Below are positions 53,606 through 61,264 of a stretch of DNA of 64,000 bases, piece by piece. A model generated the notes under the pieces. The model made no database searches. It was not told where the DNA came from and saw nothing but the letters and a program-made list of their open reading frames with translations. The stretch is from contig JABSRN010000007.1 in assembly GCA_013214025.1 (NCBI GenBank), positions 124,001 to 188,000 on the forward strand. The letters run 5' to 3'. Made by a program: the position numbers and the translations under genes. The number at the start of each line of letters is the position of its first letter. Position 1 is the stretch's first letter. This DNA comes from Polyangiaceae bacterium (GTDB taxonomy: Bacteria; Myxococcota_A; Polyangia; Polyangiales; Polyangiaceae).

Positions 53606-53643
53606 GTCCTGAGTCCTCCCACAGAGACATGGCACAGCCCGAT
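53591..53643 (-). promoter_or_regulatory. 18-bp inverted repeat around the STAS-like start codon
   Basis: ATCGGGCTGTGCCATGTC (53591-53608) and its exact reverse complement (53626-53643) flank a 17-base loop. On the minus strand the start ATG (53605-53603) is inside the second arm, and GGGAGGA is in the loop 9 bases before it. An mRNA hairpin would hold the start codon in double strand. Alternatively it is a protein-binding operator. Confidence 0.7.
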
Positions 53644-53746
53644 TTCTGAACTCCGCGACACGCGCCGCCGGGCTCCACCGCGGCGCCCGGCCACCCTGCA
53701 TCTTCCCCACCGCCGCGGCGAACCAAGTGACCGATGTCGCGTTCCC

Positions 53747-53995
53747 TCACGCCGCACACACCAAGGTCTGTCGCGCGCCGCTCGCCACCAAGAGTCCTGA
53801 GAAAGTGAGCCCCAAATGGTTCCCTTGAACGAGGCCCCGATGCCGCAAGCGAGCCAGTACAGGGCGGACCCGATCCGGTACCTGCCCCACCGCCGTACAT
53901 AGGTCGTCCAGGCAGGGGCGCCGTCCTAGCTCGGCGTGAAGAAGGTAGAGTTCGGAGAGCAGAAACTGGGCACTGGCGCCTGATGTGTTGTTCAT
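53747..53995 (-). CDS. Small winged-helix-like protein
   Basis: 82 residues from ATG 53995. A helix-turn-helix pattern is visible: LHAELGRRPCLDDLCTAVGQ, VPDRVRPVLARLRHRGLVQG, then a wing (LGLTFSGLLV). Resembles MarR/LexA-style winged helices without a full family match. The frame is open upstream to 54166, across the start of the divergent EamA-like gene, which argues for 53995. It may regulate itself or that neighbour. Confidence 0.6.
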   Translation of the reverse strand: MNNTSGASAQFLLSELYLLHAELGRRPCLDDLCTAVGQVPDRVRPVLARLRHRGLVQGNHLGLTFSGLLVASGARQTLVCAA

Positions 53996-54126
53996 ATGCA
54001 CTGGATACCTGAGCAGTAAAACATGGGCCAAATTAACTGTCCTCTTGTTCAGTGCTATTCTTCCCGCATTCATCTGGTGTGAGGGGATGTAGGTAGAACG
54101 CCGGCCCTGGCGCTGGTAAGCCATGC

Positions 54127-54495
54127 ATGGCGCAACGATTTCGAATCGTGCAAACCCCGCTCGCATCCGTGCTCATGTTCCTTGGCGCGTCCGTCTTCGG
54201 CGCGTTGGGCCAGTTTTTGTACAAGGCGGGGGCTGCAGCGGCCACAGGCGGTCCGACGAGCTACCTGCTTAACCCGCAGCTGCTGAGCGGAGTCGGCTGT
54301 TACACCGCCGTCATGGTGCTGTTTGTGGCCGCTTTCAAGCGGGGCGGATCCCTCAGCGTGCTGTACCCGGTCTACGCGAGCACCTTCATCTTCGCCGCCA
54401 TCATCAGCTACTTCGCCTTCGGCACGCCCATCAAGGCGGTCAACGTGCTCGGCATGGGGCTGCTGGTTGCCGGCATGTTCTGTATGGGGCGCTGA
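54127..54495 (+). CDS. Small four-span membrane transporter (EamA/SMR-like)
   Basis: 122 residues, four hydrophobic segments (LASVLMFLGASVFGALGQFL, LSGVGCYTAVMVLFVAAF, VLYPVYASTFIFAAIIS, VLGMGLLVAGMFC). The LSVLYPVYAS motif resembles DMT/EamA halves and SMR proteins, which work as dimers. Three bases separate it from the CDP-alcohol transferase, so it belongs to the phospholipid operon. It may flip a lipid precursor, but this is inference. Confidence 0.8.
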   Translation: MAQRFRIVQTPLASVLMFLGASVFGALGQFLYKAGAAAATGGPTSYLLNPQLLSGVGCYTAVMVLFVAAFKRGGSLSVLYPVYASTFIFAAIISYFAFGTPIKAVNVLGMGLLVAGMFCMGR

Positions 54496-54498
54496 AGC

Positions 54499-55176
54499 GT
54501 GGCGGAAGCTCCCTACGAAGCTCCCGACCGAAGGCCGCTAACCAGCCGCGGATTTGCCGTGTTCCAGGCGCTCGCCACCACCTTGGTGCGGCGGGGCGTC
54601 TCGCCGAACGTCATATCGACGTGCAGCATCGCGTTCGCCATGGTGGCAGCGGGCGCACTGCTCGGCACGTTGAGCTGCGACGCCGCCTTCGAACGCGGCT
54701 TATGGCTGGTCGCAGCGGGGGGCATCCAACTTCGGCTGGTGGCGAATCTGTTGGACGGCATGGTGGCCGTGGAGTCTGGCCAGGCGTCTCCCCTGGGAGA
54801 GCTGTTCAACGAAATCCCGGACCGGATCTCCGACATCACCGTACTGGTCGCGCTCGGCTTCGTCAGCGGCAGCCACGTGCACCTCGGCTACTCCGCCGCC
54901 TTGCTGTCCGTTTTCGTCGCCTACGTGCGCGCGATGGGGGGCTTGGCCGGCGCCGGACAAGTGTTCTCCGGATTGATGGGCAAGCCCCACCGGATGTTCA
55001 TCGTCACGGTTCTCTGCTTATTTCAGGGTTTCGCCCCCGCCAGCTGGCAAGTCGCTCTCTTGCCCCACGACATCGCAGCTCCCGGTTTTGCGCTCGGAGT
55101 GATCTGCCTCGGTTGCCTGGTCACGGCGTTCGGGCGGCTCAGCCAGATCGCAGACAAGCTGAGCGCTACCCAGTGA
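54499..55176 (+). CDS. CDP-alcohol phosphatidyltransferase-like protein with altered motif
   Basis: 225 residues from GTG 54499, several membrane spans. The CDP-OH-P motif (DxxDGxxARx8GxxxDxxxD) is present but changed: the first Asp is N83, D86-G87 and A90 are kept, Arg is V91, G100 is kept, the third Asp is N104 and D108 is kept. This resembles the E. coli YnbA-type relatives rather than classical PgsA. Phospholipid head-group transfer is still the best guess. Stop overlaps the cdsA-like start by one base. Confidence 0.82.
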   Translation: MAEAPYEAPDRRPLTSRGFAVFQALATTLVRRGVSPNVISTCSIAFAMVAAGALLGTLSCDAAFERGLWLVAAGGIQLRLVANLLDGMVAVESGQASPLGELFNEIPDRISDITVLVALGFVSGSHVHLGYSAALLSVFVAYVRAMGGLAGAGQVFSGLMGKPHRMFIVTVLCLFQGFAPASWQVALLPHDIAAPGFALGVICLGCLVTAFGRLSQIADKLSATQ

Positions 55177-56120
55177 TGCCGGAATTCGCCATCAGCGCGG
55201 ATCCCATTTTCGGGACCTACGCGCTGTGGGTCGGCACGCTACTGGCGATCGCTGGCGTGATTCTGTTCGTCCTCGGGACTCTACTCAAGCGGGACGTGAG
55301 TCAGGTCTGGCTGACCTATCGCGGGTGGCTGATCATGATCCCAACATTGTTCGGCACTGTCATGTTGGGACGTACCGCCAGCGTACTGGGCGTCGCCGCG
55401 CTTTCGGTCGTCAGCTTCAAAGAGTTCGCGCGCGCCACCGGCCTGTACAAGGACTGGTGGCACACATGCACCGTCTATCTAGGCATCGCCGGCTTGGCAA
55501 TCGCCACGCTGTTGCCCGATCCGACAACTGGCGCGAACGGTTGGCACGGCCTATTTCGGACAATGCCCGTCTACGTGATCGCTCTGCTGATGATCATTCC
55601 CGTCATCCGCAACAAGACGGACGGCCAACTGCAGCAAGTCTCCTTGTCGATTGTCGGCTTCGCTTATATGGGCTGGATGTTCGGGCACCTGGGCTTCCTC
55701 GCCAACTCGCCCCATTTTCACGGCTATGTCGCCTATCTCATTTTCGCGGTCGAAATCAATGACATCGCAGCGTTCACCTTCGGCAAAGCCTTCGGCAAAC
55801 ACCAACTCCGTAGTAACGTCAGTCCTAGCAAGACCGTGGAGGGCGCACTCGGAGCGCTTGCCGTAGCGATGGCACTGCCCTGGGTTCTGCATTTTTCGTT
55901 CCCCCATTTCGGCACCACCGAACTCATCCTCACCGGTCTCATTGTGGGTATCGGAGGCCAATTGGGTGATCTCACCCTCAGCTTCATCAAACGGGATCTC
56001 GGCGTGAAAGATATGGGGCAATCCATCCCCGGTCACGGCGGCTTCCTCGACCGCGTCGACAGTCTGATCATCGTGGGGCCGCTATTTTTTCACATGGATC
56101 GCTGGTTCCACGGGATCTAG
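55176..56120 (+). CDS. CdsA-like phosphatidate cytidylyltransferase
   Basis: 314 residues with seven or eight spans. The CDS signature is intact: SFIKRDLGVKDMGQSIPGHG, then GFLDRVDS. It makes CDP-diacylglycerol from phosphatidate and CTP at the inner membrane. Start TGATG-overlaps the CDP-alcohol transferase and the PlsC fusion begins 11 bases after its stop, so the three are one operon. It resembles YnbB more than housekeeping CdsA (inference from neighbours). Confidence 0.93.
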   Translation: MPEFAISADPIFGTYALWVGTLLAIAGVILFVLGTLLKRDVSQVWLTYRGWLIMIPTLFGTVMLGRTASVLGVAALSVVSFKEFARATGLYKDWWHTCTVYLGIAGLAIATLLPDPTTGANGWHGLFRTMPVYVIALLMIIPVIRNKTDGQLQQVSLSIVGFAYMGWMFGHLGFLANSPHFHGYVAYLIFAVEINDIAAFTFGKAFGKHQLRSNVSPSKTVEGALGALAVAMALPWVLHFSFPHFGTTELILTGLIVGIGGQLGDLTLSFIKRDLGVKDMGQSIPGHGGFLDRVDSLIIVGPLFFHMDRWFHGI

Positions 56121-56131
56121 GGGCAAGTGCT

Positions 56132-57493
56132 GTGACGATGGAACCCTGGAGATATTCTCCGGCTGCGGACATTGACTCGACACTGCCCGAGCGCTTTCGC
56201 TCCTTTCCGCGCGAGCCCCACCTCTGGATGTATGTGCTGCGCTTCGTCGCCGCCCTGGTGATGCGTACCTGGGTCCGAATCTGGCATCGCCTGGAAATCC
56301 ATGGCGCCGAACACCTTCCCCAAGACGGTTCCTTCGTGCTCGTGTGTAATCACCAAAGTCACCTCGACATGCCGTGCTTGGGTGCAGCTCTTCCCATCAG
56401 CTGGATCCATCGCGCCTTTCCCGCGGTCGCCGCTGACTATTTCTTCAACAACGGACCGCGCAGTGCCTTCTTCGCCATCATGATCAACGCGCTCCCCTTC
56501 GAACGCGAAGGCGACACCGATCAGAGCCTTCAGCTCTGCCGGGAATTGCTGCAATCTGACGGCAACATCCTGATGATTTTCCCCGAAGGCACGCGCAGTC
56601 AGTCTGGCTCGGTCGGTCGATTTCGTTCGGGTATCGGTCGGCTAGTTGAAGGCAGTGATGTATTGGTCGTGCCCTGCCACTTGGACGGCGCCCACCGGGC
56701 CTTTCCGAAAGGCGCCGTGATTCCGAGACCCGTCAAGCTGAAACTGCGTATCGGCGAGCCGCGGGATTACTCCGCGCACCAAACGGGACGCGAGACGGTC
56801 GCTCAAATCAGTCGAGATCTGGAATCAGCTGTCCGTGCCCTCGGCATCGGTGCCCCTTCGAAAACACAGAAATATCGCGCCCGGACACCGAAGAACGCAC
56901 GAAACTCACCCGGCCGGCGGCTGCCCGGCTCTCGCGGCTCTCGCGACACCGTCGTCATGGCACCTCCCGTGAGCATATGGATTGCCGGGGATGTGTGCGA
57001 CAACCCTCCCGTGACCAACAACGACACTCTACGACGAGTTCGCTACGCCTTCGACTTCAGTGATTCGAAGATGATGCAACTGTTTGAGCTTGGGGGTCGA
57101 GAGGTAAGCCGCGCTGAGCTCAGCGACTGGCTAAAGCGCGACGACAACCCCGACTTTCAGCCATGCAGCGACGTCGTGTTAGCAACATTTTTGAACGGCT
57201 TGATCGTCGACCGCCGGGGACGACGGGAGGGTCCCCAACCAGAGCCGGAGACGCGGCTCAACAACAATCTGGTGCTCACGAAGATCAAGATCGCGTTGAG
57301 CTTGCGCAGCGAAGACCTCGTCGAGATCCTCCAGTTGGCCGCCTACGGCATCAGCCAGCACGAGCTCAGCGCGTTTTTTCGCCGCCCGGGGCATCGCCAG
57401 TTCCGTGAATGCCAGGATCAAATCCTGCGGCGCTTTCTGCAGGGCCTCCAGATTAAGTACCGCAACCAAGACCCACCGCCGCCCACCGATTGA
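56132..57493 (+). CDS. PlsC-like acyltransferase fused to a DUF1456 (YehS-like) domain
   Basis: 453 residues from GTG 56132 (ATG 56138 alternative). The N-terminal PlsC half has NHQSHLD (H74, D79) and FPEGTRS (150-156), the catalytic HX4D and substrate motifs of 1-acylglycerol-3-phosphate acyltransferases. A basic linker (~245-290) leads to a DUF1456 domain (294-445) with its two repeats (NNDTLRRVRYAFDFSDSKMM; NNNLVLTKIKIALSLRSEDL). No stop separates them, but a GTG at 57011 could give a separate DUF1456 product. Confidence 0.9.
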   Translation: MTMEPWRYSPAADIDSTLPERFRSFPREPHLWMYVLRFVAALVMRTWVRIWHRLEIHGAEHLPQDGSFVLVCNHQSHLDMPCLGAALPISWIHRAFPAVAADYFFNNGPRSAFFAIMINALPFEREGDTDQSLQLCRELLQSDGNILMIFPEGTRSQSGSVGRFRSGIGRLVEGSDVLVVPCHLDGAHRAFPKGAVIPRPVKLKLRIGEPRDYSAHQTGRETVAQISRDLESAVRALGIGAPSKTQKYRARTPKNARNSPGRRLPGSRGSRDTVVMAPPVSIWIAGDVCDNPPVTNNDTLRRVRYAFDFSDSKMMQLFELGGREVSRAELSDWLKRDDNPDFQPCSDVVLATFLNGLIVDRRGRREGPQPEPETRLNNNLVLTKIKIALSLRSEDLVEILQLAAYGISQHELSAFFRRPGHRQFRECQDQILRRFLQGLQIKYRNQDPPPPTD

Positions 57494-57532
57494 ACGGCCC
57501 CTTCGACCTCGGACAGCCGAGCAGTGTAGTCC

Positions 57533-58393
57533 CTACGCCCCCGCGAGCCCCTGCCAGAGGAATCCACCAATTAAGCGCAGGGCGAGAACCGTGAGCACCA
57601 GCTTGTACAAGACGACGAAACGTCGCTCGCTGACCCGGGTGAGCAACCATTTGCCAACATAGGTGCCACCGATGGCTGCGGCGCCCATAGGAATGATGAG
57701 CGTCGCTTGATGAGCAAAATCGAAAGCGGGTACACTACGCGTGGTCAGCAAGGCCGGGTACAGCCCGGAGAACGCCGCAATCTTTAGCAGGTGCAAATAG
57801 GCTTGGCAGGCGGCCTTGGTAGCGATGACTTCCCGCTTGCTGAAACTCGGGCGCAAAAAGAACGGGGCAATCATGGGGCCCACTGCGCCGACAATCACGC
57901 CTATAGTCCCCCCCACAGCCCCTGCGAAGGCGAAGGATCCTCGCTCGGAGAGTCGGGTGAAAGCGAACTTCGGGAGCCACACCGACATGATGATCATCAG
58001 ACCCATGGCACCCCGCACGGCTGTCGAGTCGAGTCCCTCCAGCCAACGGAGGCCGAGCAGGGGTCCAGGCAACGCGATCCCTGCAAGAACCCAAAACGCA
58101 GCCGTCCGCACATGATGTCGGTGGGCGACAACTCGCGAAGCATTCGCGACCAGCTGCACCGCCGCATGCACCGGAACCACGAGCCAGGGGTCCAAGCCGG
58201 AAAAGAGCATAATCGCGAGCAAGAGGGTCCCGCCCGCCATGCCAATGACGCCCGATAGCGTCGCGCTCAGTAGCGTTCCCAGCACCAGGAGTGAGAGAAG
58301 GGACGCCGATGCCACCCATCCGAGATACGCCCCCGGGCTCAGGCTGACAAGTGCTGTTCCGATTCCGGCTCCAGGCTCATGCGCCGAGCCCAC
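57533..58393 (-). CDS. TauE/SafE-family membrane permease
   Basis: 286 residues with about eight spans. TauE-type repeats: LSATLSGVIGMAGGTLLLAI near the N-terminus, GGTIGVIVGAVGPMIAPFFL in the second half. The family exports sulfite, sulfoacetate or other organosulfur anions. The substrate is not indicated here. It is on the opposite strand to the phospholipid operon (convergent, 40-base gap) and downstream of the hydrolase. Confidence 0.9.
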   Translation of the reverse strand: MGSAHEPGAGIGTALVSLSPGAYLGWVASASLLSLLVLGTLLSATLSGVIGMAGGTLLLAIMLFSGLDPWLVVPVHAAVQLVANASRVVAHRHHVRTAAFWVLAGIALPGPLLGLRWLEGLDSTAVRGAMGLMIIMSVWLPKFAFTRLSERGSFAFAGAVGGTIGVIVGAVGPMIAPFFLRPSFSKREVIATKAACQAYLHLLKIAAFSGLYPALLTTRSVPAFDFAHQATLIIPMGAAAIGGTYVGKWLLTRVSERRFVVLYKLVLTVLALRLIGGFLWQGLAGA

Positions 58394-58424
58394 GCCACCT
58401 CAGCCTGTCGCGCCCCGCGACAGC

Positions 58425-59397
58425 TCACAGAGCGGAGTTGAGAAAGTCGGTAAGACACATGACCAGTGAGTTCATCACCGGTAGATCCGGATCGGCGTAC
58501 GCACGCTGCTGCGATGCTGGATCCAACGTGGCCTCTTTCAGTACGTGGCTCATTCCGTCGACCAGGCAAAGCCCGGCTGTCGGAAGCGCCGATGCCAGGG
58601 CGTCAGCGTCGGCGATGGGCACCTGGATATCCGACGTACCCGCTGCAATCAAGACAGGGTCTTGAAGCCGCGTAATCTCCACACGAGGATCATAGGAGAA
58701 CCATGAGCGCAGGTACGGCTGGACAGAGGGGCGGAACACCGCCGCTAACTCCCGGGGCACCGTCTCCACGGTCTCGCCAGCCAGAATGCGTGCGAGTATG
58801 TCCAGCGCAGATTGCTGCGAGTCACCGCTTAATTGAGTGCTCAATTGCTCGCTCAGCAGTTCATCCGCAGGCCTTCCGACGCCCGCCAAAGAAACAAACG
58901 CCGCGGCCCCCGTTCTTTCAGCTGCGACCATGGCTATCAGCGAACCTTCGCTGTGACCGAGCAAAACAATGGCGCCGAAACGGGGATCTGCGGCTAGCTG
59001 CGAATGCCATAAAACCAGATCATCAATATAATCGTCGAAACGTAGAGAGGCCTCGTCGGTCACGGTTCCGACGCTCTCGCCCACGCCACGTTTATCGTAA
59101 CGAAGCGAAGCCGGCCTGGCCCAGCTCTGTGGCGAGCAAGGCCAAGCTATCGTTGTCAGCCGTCCCGAGGGCACTGTTGCCGTCTCTGTCGGTTGGGCCT
59201 GAGCCCGCGTGGAACAACACCAATGGCATGCCGTCGGTTGCGCCATCCGGTAGCTGGACGGTTCCAAACAACGTGCCTTCCGCGATCTGCAGGGTCACCT
59301 CTTCGCTGCCCGGCGCATAGGGCCCTGCCAAGTCTTCGCCACAACCCCAACCTAGGCAGCCAAGGACGCACGCTACGAACCAGTGTGGACTAAACAT
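58425..59397 (-). pseudogene. Frameshifted alpha/beta-hydrolase lipoprotein
   Basis: Two adjacent frames make up one protein. From 59397 a lipoprotein signal (MFSPHWFVACVLGCLGWGCG) leads into GTLFGTVQLPDGATDGMPLV, the start of an alpha/beta hydrolase, ending at a TAA (59092-59094). The continuation RYDKRGVGESVG, with nucleophile elbow GHSEGS and the His near the C-terminus (DGMSHV), is in the next frame, running to 58425. The shift falls near 59095-59112, at the repeat GAAGCGAAGC. It may be an assembly error, a true mutation or programmed shift. Confidence 0.75.
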
Positions 59398-59600
59398 CTG
59401 TGAGCTGAACAAGTCCGGATCCCCCAAGGACACGCCCTCCAAGCTACCACAGTGATTGGATAGTGCCCGGCACCGAGCAAAGCTCTTCTCCCGCCGTGCG
59501 CGGTCTCCGGGCCGGGTGTTGACCCCCATTGACGGGCTGGACTACCGTTCGAATCCGGCAGAGAGTTCAGCCTCCCGCCGTTACCCAGCCCCCAACGCGC

Positions 59601-60593
59601 ATGCCCCCCCCGTTCAACGTCATGCTCTCTTCCGCCGGCCACCGCGTCGCGCTGATGAACTGCTTCCGAGAGGCTCTGACCACGCTGAAGCTCGACGGAG
59701 AACTGCTGGCAGTGGATCTGTCGCGCTATTCTTCCGCATACCAACTCGCCGATAGATCCTGGACGGTACCTCGTGCCACAGCTCCAGAATTCATTCCGCG
59801 CATGTTAGAGATTTGCGAACGCGAAGCAGTTTCACTGCTGGTACCCACCATCGACGTAGAAGCCGAAACTCTGTCGGCCAATCGCGAAGCATTCACCAAG
59901 ATCGGTACCCACGTGATGATTTCCGCCCCGGAAGTCATCCGCATCGCCAGCGACAAGGTGCTTACTCACAAGTGGCTCAGCGAAGAAGGGCTCGACACTC
60001 CTCGACAGGGCTCCGTGGCCGACGTCCTGTCCGCGCCGGCGGACTGGAGCTATCCTCTCATTGCGAAACCGGTAAACGGAAGCTGCTCCATCGGGGTCGA
60101 GGTCGTGCATAACGCGGAGGAACTGAGTCACGCCTCTCGCGACGAGGCGTACATCGTTCAGAGTATCGCCCCCGGGGTGGAATACACCGTCAGTGTCTAC
60201 GCAAACCGAGGCGGCCAAGCGCTGTGCGCGGTCCCACGTGAGCGGCTGGAAGTACGAAACGGCGAAGTCTTCAAAGCCCGTGCGGTGCGAAACGCCGCCA
60301 TCGAAGAGCTCGCCTGCCGCGTCATCAATCGCCTCCCGGGCGCCTCCGGTGTGCTCAACGTTCAGATCTTCCACGATGCAAAAACGGGCGAGTTGAACAT
60401 CATCGAGATCAATCCACGATTCGGCGGCGGCTACCCCCTCGCCTGGCACGCCGGCGCACGCTATCCCCAGTGGCTGATTGAGGAGCTCCGAGGGCTTCCG
60501 TCGAGCGCCTCGGCTAACGGCTGGACCGGCGGGATGGTGATGCTGCGCTACGACGACGCCGTATTTGTGCCCGCCGGCGCCGTACAATCATGA
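59601..60593 (+). CDS. ATP-grasp ligase (carbamoyl-phosphate-synthase-like)
   Basis: 330 residues from ATG 59601 (an ATG at 59622 gives a similar protein). Features: a pre-ATP-grasp domain (NVMLSSAGHRVALMNCFREA), LTHKWLSEEGLDTP, ATP-binding YPLIAKPVNGSCSIGVEVV, and NIIEINPRFGGGYPLA with the metal-binding Glu/Asn. Such proteins join a carboxylate to an amine via acyl-phosphate. Stop overlaps the HAD gene (ATGA). Substrate unknown; the family recurs in polysaccharide loci. Confidence 0.9.
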   Translation: MPPPFNVMLSSAGHRVALMNCFREALTTLKLDGELLAVDLSRYSSAYQLADRSWTVPRATAPEFIPRMLEICEREAVSLLVPTIDVEAETLSANREAFTKIGTHVMISAPEVIRIASDKVLTHKWLSEEGLDTPRQGSVADVLSAPADWSYPLIAKPVNGSCSIGVEVVHNAEELSHASRDEAYIVQSIAPGVEYTVSVYANRGGQALCAVPRERLEVRNGEVFKARAVRNAAIEELACRVINRLPGASGVLNVQIFHDAKTGELNIIEINPRFGGGYPLAWHAGARYPQWLIEELRGLPSSASANGWTGGMVMLRYDDAVFVPAGAVQS

Positions 60594-61264
60594 GCACCGC
60601 CTGCGTCGTATGGGATATCGACGACACTTTGTATTTGGAACGAAGCTACGCGCGCAGTGGCTTCATCGCGGTGGGAGCTTGGGCGACCGACCGTCTCGGT
60701 GTTGACGGCCTGGGCGATATTTGTTGGGAACGCTTCGAAGCGGGGAGCCGAGGGCGTATTTTCAACGAAGCGCTTGAGGCACTGACAGTCGAGGCAACCC
60801 CGGAGTTGATCGCTGAGACCGTCGGAGTCTACCGCGAGCACGAGCCAAACATTGTCCTGCTGCCGGACGCCGGCCGCGCAGTGCAGGCTTTACGCAACGC
60901 AGGAATTGCGATGGCCGCCATCACCGACGGCCCAACCTCCAGCCAGCGCGCGAAGGTGAAAGCTCTGGGAGTGAATCGCTTCGCCGATCCGGTGCTGGTC
61001 ACTGGCGACTACGGCCCAGGATTTGGCAAACCACATCCCAGGGCCTTCCGCGACGTGGAGGACCATCTCAAGTTGACGGGGGAGCAACTCGCATACGTGG
61101 CGGACAATCCGGCCAAGGACTTCGTTTCTCCCCGACAGCTCGGCTGGCGGACTGTCCGCATCCGGCGCACCGGAGGGCTCCATGCTGAGGTAGCCGGCGG
61201 CTCAGACATCGACGTCGAGCTCAGCTGTCTGGACGAGCTGCTGCCCGTGCTAGGAATAAGCTAA
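60590..61264 (+). CDS. HAD-superfamily hydrolase
   Basis: 224 residues, starting within the ATP-grasp stop. HAD motif I is VWDIDDTLY (two Asp), motif II AAITDGPTSSQ, motif III GKPHP (Lys) and motif IV VADNPAKDF. A helical cap domain sits after motif I. It is a phosphatase or phosphoglycolate-like enzyme. The next gene's ATG overlaps its TAA (TAATG), so the three-gene cassette is translationally coupled. Confidence 0.92.
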   Translation: MSTACVVWDIDDTLYLERSYARSGFIAVGAWATDRLGVDGLGDICWERFEAGSRGRIFNEALEALTVEATPELIAETVGVYREHEPNIVLLPDAGRAVQALRNAGIAMAAITDGPTSSQRAKVKALGVNRFADPVLVTGDYGPGFGKPHPRAFRDVEDHLKLTGEQLAYVADNPAKDFVSPRQLGWRTVRIRRTGGLHAEVAGGSDIDVELSCLDELLPVLGIS

